Source: Blumeriella jaapii (lineage: Eukaryota; Ascomycota; Leotiomycetes; Helotiales; Drepanopezizaceae). From it: a stretch of 64,000 nucleotides of DNA. A model generated the notes under the pieces. The model had not been told where the DNA came from. It was given only the letters and a program-made list of their open reading frames with translations, and made no database searches. How positions within the stretch are numbered: the first letter of the stretch is position 1; every line of letters begins with the position of its first letter. Positions 23,821 to 38,695 of the stretch are shown piece by piece. Location of the stretch: NCBI GenBank assembly GCA_009599575.1, contig VWND01000004.1, positions 674,001-738,000 on the forward strand. Reading direction: 5' to 3'. The translations under genes and the position numbers were made by a program.

Positions 23821-25679
23821 CACTAACAGAACTGGTCCACGTCTAGCGATCACATAAAATTGCGACACAGCGATTCTGGCAGCTGCAACCTGCAATCCCA
23901 CAAAGGACCTCTCAGAGTGTACAGAGATGCCAAGTAGAAGATCTGTGTGCAAAGTCCTTACTCCTGAAAGAGTGACAACCACGACTGGGGAAAAGCTTTT
24001 TTAATCGTACTATATCCCGAGTCTCTTTGATTGTTGTTCTGACATGTCAAAGGACACTCCATGAATTCCATGGAGAATTATCCCGCCTGCAAGGGAAGGG
24101 CTCAGATCGCGGACTCTTGCCATATATCTTTTACAAAACGGCTTTCTCGAGGGTCTCACGTATTTCAAAATCCCCAGCTTAGCACGTCTCCAATGCCCTA
24201 CGGGAGGCTTGAGGTCGCGCAGTTTCACTGCCCACTCCAGACGTCCAACAATTTCATCATCGTTATCATAAATCCCGAGTCTCTGATTCTGTGGTATCGC
24301 AGCTCCCTTGCAAGACTCTCAACGACTTTCCCAAGTCGTAACCGAAAGTCGTCTCTTGCATGTTTCCCAAGTGTACCGGTATGATGGCCTTCATAATGGT
24401 GCTACGCATGGCATGCAAGAGGTGATGCGGTAGGTAAGAGCAGAGTTTTGGGTTGGCTACTCGCTTGCGGAATTTCTTTTCTAGCTCTAAGGTATGGTGA
24501 TCAAAGGTTTGGTGTTTACTTGCTCTGATTGGAGCATGATTTTAGAACGGGATGGAATGGAATGAATAGGAATGGAATGGGACGGCAAGCCTGGCTACAG
24601 ACAGGTATGCGTCACGAGAGTGGATAAGACGACGTCTTCTGTTCTATTTTTGTTTGCTTCTTCTTGTCTTTGGCCTTTGGTCCGTCTTGCGATCTCGAGT
24701 CTGAGCACCCACGGAGTAATCAGAATTCCACGCCTTTCTAACACCTAGCCAAATCCTCGGCCAGATTCCACGACTTGGAATTTAAATTATAATAAGTGCC
24801 TGATATCAAACACTTGAGAACTCGTATTATGACTGGGATCTAAAAACAATCCCAATATTTACTCTTCGGATTTTCTATCGTACAAATAAGCAAGTGTACG
24901 TTTGATTACAGCTCTGCTGCCAAAATCTGGGCGAGGAGAACGAGGTCTTTCGAGAACGTTAGATCCCTAACATTCATTACTAGAAGTGTGGTATGAAATG
25001 TGTTCAGCGCAGTCGAGTTATTCAGTAGTGTTTCGATCATAGTATGCTGTTTTATAGTTGCGCGCGGAATTCGAACCACTTCTCTTCTAGGAAGGGCGTG
25101 ACGTCCAAAGCATGATTTGTGTTCCAGAAGATGTGCTTTCGCGAATGAGGGGCACCAATGGGCTATTTGGAAGATCGCAAGGTGGGAATGGCTTTTCGCG
25201 AAAGGTTGTGAAGAACAAGGCGGCTGAAACTACCTAGGCCTGTGGAGACGGGTAGACACGAGAAAAAGATCGACTTTTTGGGATGAAGTGTGTTTACCAG
25301 TTCGTGAAGCAGGCAATACCTGCAAACCAAAAGTCGAGTGAGGAAGTAGTGCCACCTCTACTCAATTTGCACGAGTTTACAGATCTCGCTCGAAACGGTA
25401 ACTTTCATATAGTACAGTGGTTGCATATCCCCTGTCGATGAGAGCTCTTGGGACTATAGCTTTCAATGTCAGCTTACTTTTTGAAACTCTCGCACAGGAT
25501 CTGTTGGTAGGTCTGTACAACCCACAGCAATTCGTACTGTACTTCTTGATCAATCAGTAGCCAGCCGGCAATTTCTCGGCTGCAGCGAGCCAGCAAGAGT
25601 ACTGCATGTAGTACACGTACTATCACTTGATGGCTACTACTATCAGTGGCGTATCCGAGTAGATTAGTCCGACGTGTTG

Positions 25680-25687
25680 TATATAAA
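25680..25687 (+). promoter_or_regulatory. TATA box of candidate secreted-protein gene
   Basis: TATATAAA lies 76-83 bp upstream of the candidate ATG at 25763, in an otherwise gene-free region. Confidence 0.45.
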
Positions 25688-25762
25688 CACTGCTTTTCAA
25701 TCTTCAGTGGAAAGGACAGGCAAACAGTACAGAGTAATCAGAATCCATTCACTTGCAGAATC

Positions 25763-26112
25763 ATGACTTCTGTTCTGAAGATGAATTTTTTTTCCAAATT
25801 GAAATCGTTATCTTTGACGCTGATCTTCGCGCTTGCATCTTCCGCTCTGAGTGAAGAGAAGAAACCAGATTACTTTAATACAGAAGCCCAGGCGCATGTT
25901 AGCTAGTCAACACTTGGTTCTGCTCAAAAAGAGAAGATGGTCCACAGGAAAACTTCTGCCCTGATGGATTTATTCAAGACTTCGCCAGAAACGCCACTGC
26001 AGAAAACGAGAAAAGATGCGCGCAGGAAGGAAAAGCAGGAGATTCGGTACTACCAGTTGCCAGCAAATGGTTCATTGCTGTTCGAAAGACCCCGCCCCTC
26101 AAATGGGCTTAA
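25763..26112 (+). CDS. candidate small secreted protein, 99 aa
   Basis: Not recognised as any family. Exon 1 (25763-25897) encodes 45 aa beginning MTSVLKMNFFSKLK, then a hydrophobic stretch SLSLTLIFALASSALS that looks like a signal peptide with cleavage near ALS/EEKK. An alternative start is Met7 (25782 region). Unspliced, the frame stops two codons later. A 50-bp GT-AG intron (25898-25947, donor GTTAGC) joins it in frame to exon 2 (25948-26112), starting ENFCPDGFIQDFARNATAEN and ending at TAA. The mature product would be about 70 aa with two Cys and one N-glycosylation sequon (NAT). A TATA box sits 76 bp upstream. It lies alone in an AT-richer desert, a setting in which fungal effector-like genes are often found, but this remains inference without transcript or homology support. 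Confidence 0.4.
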
Positions 26113-29782
<3,670 letters not shown>

Positions 29783-30323
29783 TCTATCAAAGTGTTGGTC
29801 TGTTTCTTTTTTCCACGTTTGCGCTGGCGTTCGGTACGGCTTGGGAACTTCTCATGGCACGTACAACAGCATAAGATCGACGGATGCACTGGCATGTGCA
29901 GCGGGCCATAAGGTCACATAGTCCATAACACTATTTGAGACTACTCAAGGCTTCAGCTTAAATGTGATTTGCAACGTGAATGTAAAAGTGTGATCATAGG
30001 CATTCAAACAGTTTCATCTAAAAAATGAATTAAAATGAAATGTTCGTTCTCCTTGTACTCGAGTAACACTACTAGCGCGAGGCTGACCTCAGAGGGCTGA
30101 TCCTTTGCCATAGTCAACTATCCACATCACTATCCTAAGATTAATGGAATCGCCTCTACATGACCTTCCCCAACCATCGGATGCATACTTCACACAAGAC
30201 ATCAAACACAATCGAAGAGTCCCACTAGGAACGCTCTAGGCTCTGGAAATGAGCTCCATTCTCTTCTCCCGACAGGACATGCCGTGAGCTCCTCGTCAAA
30301 CACAACTACCCCGCCATGAAAGG
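29783..30323. other. polyubiquitin 3' region and next promoter
   Basis: 540 bp between two tandem genes. AT-rich sequence around 29930-30040 is a plausible 3' UTR and polyadenylation area. Nothing else stands out. Confidence 0.6.
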
Positions 30324-32615
30324 ATGCCATCGTTTTTCTACCACCTGAATTTCGAGCTCTATTCTTATCCATCTCTCGCAGCGGAAACAGAAGCTACATC
30401 TCAAGCCTCAACTTCGACTCCGCGAAGCAAGCAAGAGGGAAATAAGCGCAGGAGAGCCATCTACGTTCCCCCTCCCGATAACGACATCTTCGAGACTGAG
30501 AGCTGGCCAGCCCACGACACACCCCTACAGGAGGAGCAAACAAGAAACAAAGGCTCAGGAGCTCTCATCCCGGAATTGTACGTGGAAGAACGAGGCAGTG
30601 AGTCCAGAGTCGGCGCTGCAGGCGGAGGAGTAATCGATTGCGGACCCCGAGCAGCTCGTCTTCCTTCGTCTATCACAAAGACCTTGACCACGGTCGCGGC
30701 CGAGAGATCGCTCGACATCTCTACGCCTGATCCGAAGCACATCAAGGGGCAGCTGCAGACGGCAGTCAAAGACTGGCGGTTTGGGCGTGTAAGGGTTGAG
30801 GGTTTAGATATGACAGAGCGGCCGAAACATAAGAGGGGCCAGAGCAGCTCTGCGCTGGTGGCTGGGGACGGCATCAATGCAGGTCTTGCACCGGAAGCGG
30901 CCGTGGGCTCTCAAGGCAAAGTCACGAAAGCGCGATTTCAGAGTGTCAAGGTCCCTGGAGTGAAGAATACGGAGGTGGGCTGGGGAGTCGTACATCTGTA
31001 TCGTGATGGAGAACTGGCTTTGGGCAGCGGCCAAGAACTCTATGATGTCGAGGAGGATGAGGGTGAGCTTGACAGTGGAGAGGGAGAGGAGGATTGCACG
31101 ACGCTGTGCATTCCTGCTGTTCCGAGCTATCTGACGACGAATGACTTTCTGGGGTTTGTGGGTGAGAAGACGAGGGAGGAGGTTAGTCATATTCGTATGG
31201 TGATGACGGGGAGGATGAATCGGTATTTGGTCCTCATGAAGTTCAGGGATGCGGCAGTTGCGAGGAGGTGGAGAAAAGAGTGGGATGGAAAGGTGTTTAA
31301 TAGCATGGAGGTATGTTCCTTGATGTTGGTGGTTACGTCGAGCATCATGCTGACAGCCCGACAGCCAGAAACTTGCCATGTCATCTTCATCAAATCAATT
31401 ACTTTCCAAACGTCTACTTCGTCGAACACCAATACTAGCTTCCCCGAGCTCTCCCATGATCCTTTCACGCCGTCTTCGACACCAGCTTCATCTCTGAGGC
31501 CCTTCCCGCCACCGACACCGAATCTGGTCGAACTTCCCACCTGCCCAGTATGTCTGGAGCGCATGGACGACACGACCGGCCTTCTCGCTATCCTCTGCCA
31601 GCACGTCTTTCATTGCGCCTGTCTCCAAAAGTGGCGTGGTAGTGGCTGTCCCGTGTGTCGACATACCAATCCGTCTCCCTCGCCTTCCTCGGCGTCCTAT
31701 CCTCAAGACCCATACTACCCGCCCTTCGGCAGCGGTGAAGCCTCCCTCTGCGTCATCTGCGACTCTACTGAGGATCTTTGGATATGCCTCATTTGCGGCG
31801 CCGTCGGCTGCGGCCGATACAAAGGCGGGCACGCCAAGGATCATTGGAAAGACTCGGCTCACAACTTCGCGTTGGAAATAGAAACGCAGCACGTTTGGGA
31901 CTATGCAGGCGACACGTGGGTTCACCGTCTCATCAGAGATAAAGGCGACAAAGTGATCGAGCTCCCGTCGAGAAGTAGACGCCGGGGCGGTGACAGGAGC
32001 GAGGAGGACATGGTCCCGAGAGAGAAGCTAGAGAGGATGGGCATGGAGTATACGCATCTCCTGACCTCTCAGCTTGAGAGTCAACGAGTTTATTTCGAGG
32101 AATTGGTCGGCAAAGCGGTCGCAAAAGCCTCGGCTGCATCTTCCGCTGCTGCGTCTGCTTCGAGCAGAGCGGACGAGGCGCTGTCTCGGCTCGCTAGTCT
32201 CACAACCGAGAACAAGACACTGAAGGAGGACATCATCAGTGGCCTCGAGAAGGAGCTCGCGCGCGAGAAACGAAAAGCGGAGAAGAGCGGCGAGATCGCC
32301 CGCGGCTTCGGCAAGTCTCTCATGGAGGAGAAGAAGGTGAGCGAGGGCTTGATGGAGCGCATAGAACACGTGAACCAGAGGTTGGAGCTGGTGGAGCGGG
32401 AAATGGACAAAGTCAGAGAGGAGAACAGGGAGCTGACGGAGGCGAATCGCGACCTGCTGTTTAGCATAAGCGCGGAGGGGAAGATTAGGGAGATGGAAGG
32501 GGCGGTGCCGACGGAAGGGGGGGTGCTTGTGAAGGGTGAGATAGAAGGGGGGACAATTGTCATGCCCCCGGAGAAGGTTGGGAGAGGAAAGAAGGGCAAG
32601 GGCAAGGGGAAATAG
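30324..32615 (+). CDS. RING and UBP-zinc-finger E3-like protein (Etp1/BRAP2 family)
   Basis: Two exons, 30324-31310 and 31365-32615, give 745 aa; the intron is 54 bp, GT-AG, and joins FNSME to PETCHVIFIKS. Order of domains: N-terminal MPSFFYHLNFELY and a disordered region; a BRAP2-type RRM-like domain (about 255-350, TTLCIPAVPSYLTTNDFLGF to CHVIFIKS); a RING finger (about 389-431) with CPVCLERMDD, CQHVFHCACLQKW and CPVCRH; a UBP-type zinc finger (about 456-515) with CVICDSTEDLWICLICG, CGRYKGGHAKDHW and HVWDY; and a long coiled coil (about 585-710) before a Gly/Lys-rich tail. By analogy with yeast Etp1 and human BRAP2, it is a cytosolic ubiquitin ligase or scaffold that binds ubiquitin through the UBP finger. 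The fungal role is not proven. It sits 540 bp downstream of polyubiquitin on the same strand. Confidence 0.94.
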   Translation: MPSFFYHLNFELYSYPSLAAETEATSQASTSTPRSKQEGNKRRRAIYVPPPDNDIFETESWPAHDTPLQEEQTRNKGSGALIPELYVEERGSESRVGAAGGGVIDCGPRAARLPSSITKTLTTVAAERSLDISTPDPKHIKGQLQTAVKDWRFGRVRVEGLDMTERPKHKRGQSSSALVAGDGINAGLAPEAAVGSQGKVTKARFQSVKVPGVKNTEVGWGVVHLYRDGELALGSGQELYDVEEDEGELDSGEGEEDCTTLCIPAVPSYLTTNDFLGFVGEKTREEVSHIRMVMTGRMNRYLVLMKFRDAAVARRWRKEWDGKVFNSMEVCSLMLVVTSSIMLTARQPETCHVIFIKSITFQTSTSSNTNTSFPELSHDPFTPSSTPASSLRPFPPPTPNLVELPTCPVCLERMDDTTGLLAILCQHVFHCACLQKWRGSGCPVCRHTNPSPSPSSASYPQDPYYPPFGSGEASLCVICDSTEDLWICLICGAVGCGRYKGGHAKDHWKDSAHNFALEIETQHVWDYAGDTWVHRLIRDKGDKVIELPSRSRRRGGDRSEEDMVPREKLERMGMEYTHLLTSQLESQRVYFEELVGKAVAKASAASSAAASASSRADEALSRLASLTTENKTLKEDIISGLEKELAREKRKAEKSGEIARGFGKSLMEEKKVSEGLMERIEHVNQRLELVEREMDKVREENRELTEANRDLLFSISAEGKIREMEGAVPTEGGVLVKGEIEGGTIVMPPEKVGRGKKGKGKGK

Positions 32616-33379
32616 CGAGAGGAACTGGGACCTTCTAGGGGACTGCTTTGCACGGCGCCTGGGCTATTCGGGGATGCATTGGTGGAGTATAGGCTGGCGA
32701 ACGGGTTATCAAAACCTTCAAGGCCCGCGTTCTTGAGAAATCGCAAATGGTCACGTCTTTCCTGCCTTCTTTCGCCGAAGTGAAATCCTTGGGTGTCGTT
32801 GCTTGCCAAATTTCGAGGAAATTTGATATGTCGTGAAAAGTAACACCGGTCATCATGTCACCCCAAGTAGTCGGGGCTCTGGAATCTTTGGACAGCCTCG
32901 AGTCACGTGCAATAGCCGCGAGAGCCGCGCCTGCCGCGCGTCTGCGAACTCACGCGCCTGCCCCGTACCTGCCCCCGCTTGTACACTTGGCTTTCGAGAT
33001 CTTGAAATACTCCCGGCCTGCCACGCCTGTGTTTCTGCACCTTCACATCGTTACCACAGATCAACGTTCATTTCTAGAAACCATCTCTCGCAGTCGTTAT
33101 GATAGTCGACACCCAACGACGCGTGCTTGACTGCCGCTTCTGCTGAAGACATCTCTCCGCCACCCCCCGAGCCGCCCTCTCCGATATTAATTTGTTGAGC
33201 TGCAGGTGGGAGTGCTCTGAAACCAGACCTCGCCCCCGTTACTCTGCAACCTACAGTACAGTGCAGTACAGTACAGTATAATCACTTAATTCTTAACCGC
33301 GTTCCCGGCGCAAAACCGTCCTCGACCCCTTGACCTTTTGGGCCTCTCGCTCTCCGTCTATCGATCGCATCTCGGCAAC
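32616..33379. other. intergenic, GPAT promoter
   Basis: A CAGTA pentamer cluster lies at about 33252-33275, roughly 110 bp upstream of the acyltransferase ATG. No gene is seen. Confidence 0.6.
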
Positions 33380-35726
33380 ATGGCGAAAGAACCAGAGATT
33401 CACGAACACATGCCCCACCAGGTCAAACACAAGGAGCAGAACCCCATGACAAACTGGGTGTACGATGTGTTCCTCTGGACTTTCTCGATTTTGGTGGACC
33501 TCTTCTTCCGAGAGGTCCATCCGCGAGGGTCCTGGAAGGTTCCTCGAAGAGGCCCTCTCATCTTCGTGGCTGCTCCGCATGCGAATCAGGCACGTACGCG
33601 GATTCAGGACTTGCAGATCATAACACTAACCGTGTGTCCAGTTCGTGGACCCTCTGATCTTGATGCGAACGCTACGAACTGAATGCCACCGACGGGCCGC
33701 CTTCCTCATCGCTGCGAAATCGATGAACAGATGGCTCATTGGGTGGTTCGCAAGAAAGGTCGGTGCTGTACCCGTCGGGCGAGCTCTCGATATGGTCAAG
33801 CCAGGTTCCGGAACCATCTACCTCCCAGACCCGGTCAACGACCCCTTACTTGTCCGAGGAGTCGGTACCAAGTTTGACAGCGAGGAAGTCCAAGTCGGTG
33901 GCTTGTTGGTGCTTCCCAGCATCAATGGCACGGCTGCCAATGCCGAGATAGCAGAGGTTGTCAGTGCAGAGGAAATCAGGTTAAAGAAGGCTTTCAAGGG
34001 CGAAGCGGCAGTGCAGCAGTTGACGCGAAGAGGGGACGTTGGCAGCAATGGAATCCTACAAGATGGGAGTGCAGAGGGTGGATTGGGAGAATTTACAGGC
34101 TCGAAGTACAAGACTGCACCCAAGGTGGACCAAACCCAAGTATACGATGCGGTTTTTGACCGCCTGAGTGCCGATGGGGCAGTTGGCATCTTTCCAGAAG
34201 GTGGCAGCCATGACCGGACAGAGTTGCTCCCTCTCAAAGCTGGCGTAGCTATCATGGCCCTTGGCGCATTAGCGGCCAACCCTGAAAGCGGATTAAAGAT
34301 TGTACCTTGTGGCATGAATTATTTCCATGCGCACAAATTCAGATCCAGGGCCGTTATCGAGTTTGGAAACCCAGTGGAAGTGCCCAAAGAGCTCGTGGAG
34401 CTGTACAAGAGTGGTGAACGGAGAGAGGCTGTGAGTCAACTACTGGATACCGTGTATCAAGCTTTGGTTGCAGTTACTGTCACAAGTCCAGACTACGACA
34501 CCCTTATGCTTATTCAAGCTGTGCGAAGACTTTACAATCCAACCGGCAAGAAGCTTCCGCTGCCGATGGTCGTAGAGCTAAACAGAAGGCTGGTCAAGGG
34601 TTATACTCACTATAAGGATGATCCCAGGGTCGTTGGTCTAAAGAAGTCTGTGATCGATTACAACAAACAGCTGCGATACTTGAACATCAGAGATCACCAG
34701 GTCGAATACGCCAAATTCTGGATCCCAAAAGTGCTTTTCCTTTTGTTCTATAGACTTGGAAAGATCTCGGTCCTTTCGATCGGCGTTATTCCTGGCCTGG
34801 TGCTTTTCGGACCCATCTTCGTCGCGTCCAAGATCATCAGCATCAAGAAGTCCAAGGAGGCCCTCGCCGCATCGACCGTGAAGCTCCAAGGCCGTGACGT
34901 TATGGCTACTTGGAAATTGCTTGTTGCTCTTGCGCTCGCGCCGATCTTGTACAACTTCTACACGATTTTGCTCACGTACTGGACATATCGCAACCGAGTC
35001 CAGGGATTTGTCCCTGATTGGGTGCCTCTTTGGGCAGTCGTTATCTTCGGCTACATTTTCTTCCCCATGATCACGTTTGCTGCTCTTCGTTTCGGCGAAG
35101 TCGGAATGGATATCGTCAAGTCCCTCAGGCCGCTGGTCCTATCTCTTAGTCCCGAGTCTAGCAACACTATTCACAAGCTTCGTGAACGAAGAGAACAGCT
35201 GAGCGCCGAGGTCACGGAACTCATCAACACACTAGGCCCGGAAATGTTTCCCGACTTTGACGCATCCAGAATCATAGCTGATCCATTTTTGAACGGAGCT
35301 ATGAGCCCCTCGTCACATAGACACCGCAGAGGTAGCAGCCAATCCGGGATCTCCGACTCGGACGCACCTTCTCCATACCCCAAATCTAACGCCGATGCGT
35401 CCATCGGTGCAGGATCAAGCTCAAAGGGATATCTTCCGAGGAACGAGTCTTTCAAAACCCTCGGCAACATCGGCCTCTTTGCCACGCGGCCTCCTTCTCG
35501 GAACAGGAGTCGCAGCAGCAGCAGCGGTGGAGCGATGGGCTCGGCTAGCTTCCCTCTCAAGAGTTTCAGCACCCTCGACTCGCAGAGTGGCTTCGAGGAA
35601 GTGAGCATGAAGATCAGAGGGGCCATGAGGGAGCGCGGACAGATAAGGAGGAGGAACACGGATCAGGCGAGACAGGAAGAGGCTGAGGCTGATGGGAGCG
35701 AGAGTGAAGAGAGCAAAGATGAATGA
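33380..35726 (+). CDS. glycerol-3-phosphate O-acyltransferase (Gat1/Gat2 type)
   Basis: Acylates glycerol-3-phosphate (and likely dihydroxyacetone phosphate) at sn-1, the first step of phosphatidic acid and lipid synthesis, at the ER membrane (established for yeast SCT1/GPT2). Exons 33380-33589 and 33642-35726 give 764 aa. The 52-bp intron has a GC donor (CAG/GCACGT), a CTAAC branch-like site and a CAG acceptor. Only this choice restores the family block APHANQFVDP, containing the catalytic His67 and Asp73. The acceptor block FPEGGSHDRTEL is at about 252-263 and PCGMNYFHAHKFRSRA follows at about 290-305. Hydrophobic segments are at about 433-465, 490-515 and 528-555. The C-terminal 150 aa are Ser/Arg-rich and acidic at the end, a likely phosphorylated tail. 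A 13-G run starts 16 bases after the stop. Confidence 0.95.
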
Positions 35727-38695
35727 ACAGAAGTAGCTTGGGGGGGGGGGGGGGTTCCCTTGATGGTGGCTGCGTGGAAAGGATGACTTTTGATGTGATG
35801 TAGCGCCGGCGTTCGGGATACCAATACCAATCGAATTCAGCCTGATGCTTCTCCCCTTCTTTTTGTTGTCTTGCTTAGTTTCTTTCGAATTGCGCTGTTC
35901 TGAGTTTGACGATGCTGGCTAGCTGCTCCTTTTGCCGGCGGTATCGTAGCTGCTCTCTCCCCTTGGTGTGTTATCTTCAGAACCTTGAACACGAATAGGG
36001 CCACGTCCTCGATAGAGTGTGTGAGATTCGGAAAGTAGTTGAGAGTTGGCACGAGAGTTCCATTGTGCACTCCAACCACTGCGGCGTTGCTACATGGCAT
36101 TCGGGTCGGCCGTGAGAGCCGGAGAAGGACCTGTGAAGCCGGAATGGGCCGAGGACAGATACACGTCCATGAAGCTTCTAGGGCTTGCGAATGTTCTTGG
36201 ATTATAATCTAGCCGGTGACGGTCAAGGAGACAACGTCCAATCTCCACCTGTTCGAGAGTTGGCTCACGGCATGTAAGACTTCAAAGAAACAGCATCATC
36301 GAGGCGTGTGGTCGATTTTAGCGAGCTTCAGAGCCAGATCAGACGTCTCAGGCCCGTGGATATATTGAGAGAATGGAATTGTGGCTAGAAAATACAGATT
36401 GCAAAAACGGATATGATTTTCTGATCGGGTGAGTTATTTACGAACCTTATGGTGGAATCTGCCGTTCTACTTCGGTTTGTCAGGTGATCATCAGCACGAC
36501 AAGTCTGCAGTCATGTGGGAGTGAACAGGGCTTTTTTTTTTTTTTTTTTTTTTTTAGATGTGCAAACCTCTCCTCTTTCCTTACCATGAAGTCATTTTTG
36601 TGAAGAATCATTGTCTAGACAGTGAGCCACATCCGCGTATATGAGCTCGACATTAAGATCCACGACGGCTTGGTTGAAGTCTACCAGGCTCTTCTAATTG
36701 CCCTTACAAGATCTTGGTATCTCTGCCAGCGGGAATGATAAGGTCAATTCTGAATTGTTCCAAACAATATCTCTTGTCCTCACTGTCCCGAGCTCCGAAA
36801 TCCCGACAGCTGAAGCTAGTGTTTCCCAGAATTACTTGTTTGGAAAAACAGTTAAGGCCATCACCAAGATAAAGGGAGCAACATTTCATGCCTTGAAAGA
36901 GATTGAAAAGCTGGAAATGTGAAGTTAATCAAAGACAAACGGGCTGACGCGTTGGTAAAGCTGAACCCAATCCAATCTATCCTCGCCATAGGGATAGAAA
37001 CTCAACAAACAAACAGAGACCCTCAGGCTATAGCAATCTAGTTTTTCCTTAAGCGGCCCCTAGAACCATTCCCGCGATGAAAGGGGAATTGTTTCTTTTT
37101 TCACAAGTCTTTAGCTTGAGTCTTCCCTGAAAGTATCAGACCAAATCACTGGAAAGGGCATCAATTCTGGGTTTTGCTTCGCCGATGCGTCTTTTTGCAC
37201 TGACCTGGGGCTCCAAGGCCGCCATATTTGCCCCAGATATACAAAGAATCTCCCAATCGAATTTAGAGTGAGGCAATTTTGAAGAAGGCATTGCCTATGA
37301 AGCATCCGAAGGCCAATTATAAGTGCCTTCGCAGCCCTGAAATGACGCAGCAACACTCTCGGGAGTTGCCAGAGAACTTCGTGAAAAACCTCCCAGGGAA
37401 ATGCACGAGTTTTAACAATAGGGAAGTAGAAAACCAATGAAATTATTCCATGTGTGAAACAAGAGTGAAGCAGTGCTGTACTTTTTGGTAGGGGATGTCA
37501 AGCGGGCAGGCGGGTTGAGCTCGTCGCTGTCTGTCGCTAACCGACGGCGGTGCACAATTGTGTTTCTACTCTGTGATACAGGTTGCCAGCTTCTTTGTTA
37601 TCTTGTACATCTACACAGCCTGTTAACTCACGTTAAGAGGCTGCAGCTGATATCACTTCTGATATAATTGAAGCGGTTCTTCAGTCTTAGCGAACCCTTG
37701 TACAGTAAAAGTCGACGTCAGTGGGTGCGTCGAAGCGGGAATCTAGGGGAATTGGTCTGATGTACAATTTCCAGGTTAGAATCCTGGAAGCCGTTTTTTC
37801 TTTTTGCACTTCTTTGCACTTCTTTGCACTTAAAAGTACTCCGTTTTAGGGGGGTGGTTCAGCGATTGTTTGTATTGCTGTACTGTACGTCTTTTGTTTA
37901 CCTTACGTGATTAAGCGAGGAGCATTCACGATATGCGTTGAGAATAGAGTCTCTCCGACAAAATTCTCGACCCTTGGATGGTAGATAGAATTCAAAGATT
38001 AGCTTCTTAGTATATCTCTCTGCGGAAGGTTTCTTCTTTGCAAATGATGCTCTTTCTCTATATCAACACAGTACCATTACAACCTTGCCAATATCTTCAG
38101 AACCACCACGCTACATTTCCTTCGAAAACAAGTCACTCCAGGGCTATAGGTGGTCAGATTAAAGATAGAAATTACTTGCAAGTCTTTGCTAGGCTGATAT
38201 GCTTATGGTAAATCATGACAACATTTTGGTAAACATCGTGATTCATTTCTGAAGAGCTCACGCCGGAGCGCAAAACCTTCGGATAACTCGCTGCAGCAAC
38301 AAGTCTTTTCCTTCTTGAATATAAAATTCCTTTTCCGATCCCGGTAGAATCTCCACTGCGACTGTATTCAGCTTTTCATCTTAGTACTAGCGCGTCATAG
38401 CCTCGCGGACGTAAATTTCTCCTACTCAAGAACTCCTCCCTCTGTTCCCACACACCTTTTCCAGATCGAACACATCTTCGCAACCATCAAAGCTGCCCAC
38501 TGTCTTCTTCGAGTGCTTGCATCCAGTTACACACATCAATACTAGATCGCCAAAGCCTCGCGAACGAAGATTTCTCCTACTCAAGAAGTCTCCTCTTCCA
38601 CACGATCACACGCCCACATACCCCTTCAAGCCCGACCACATCACCACCAGCGTCGTAGCTCCCACGCTGACCGACTATCTTCTTAGTACCCAGAC
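35727..38695. other. AT-richer desert; tRNA-like relic; duplicated leader segment
   Basis: About 3 kb without a convincing gene. It contains a 25-T run (36532-36556), a 12-bp CTTTGCACTT-type triplication (about 37805-37830), a tRNA-like relic (37732-37797) and a TATAAAA-like box at about 38320-38327. A roughly 70-bp imperfect direct duplication (38382-38450 and 38537-38605) lies in the presumed 5' region of the BTB-like gene. The short frame at 36698-36922 has no recognised family. Confidence 0.6.

Larger units (their letters stand above)
21871..25762. other. AT-richer gene desert with hairpin
   Basis: The first part (to about 22350) is probably the 3' UTR of the zinc-cluster gene. Then comes GTAC-rich sequence (22505-22600), a strong inverted repeat (22665-22745), a TAG triplet run (23765-23820), a relic dispersed repeat (about 24165-24300) and otherwise unique AT-richer sequence without convincing coding frames. 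A TATATAAA box at 25680-25687 belongs to the next feature. Confidence 0.65.

Noticed and set aside
25060..25120. tRNA on the minus strand (GGTTCGAATTCC B-box-like word)
   Set aside because: No matching acceptor stem or D-arm within tRNA distance, and the T-stem pairs poorly.
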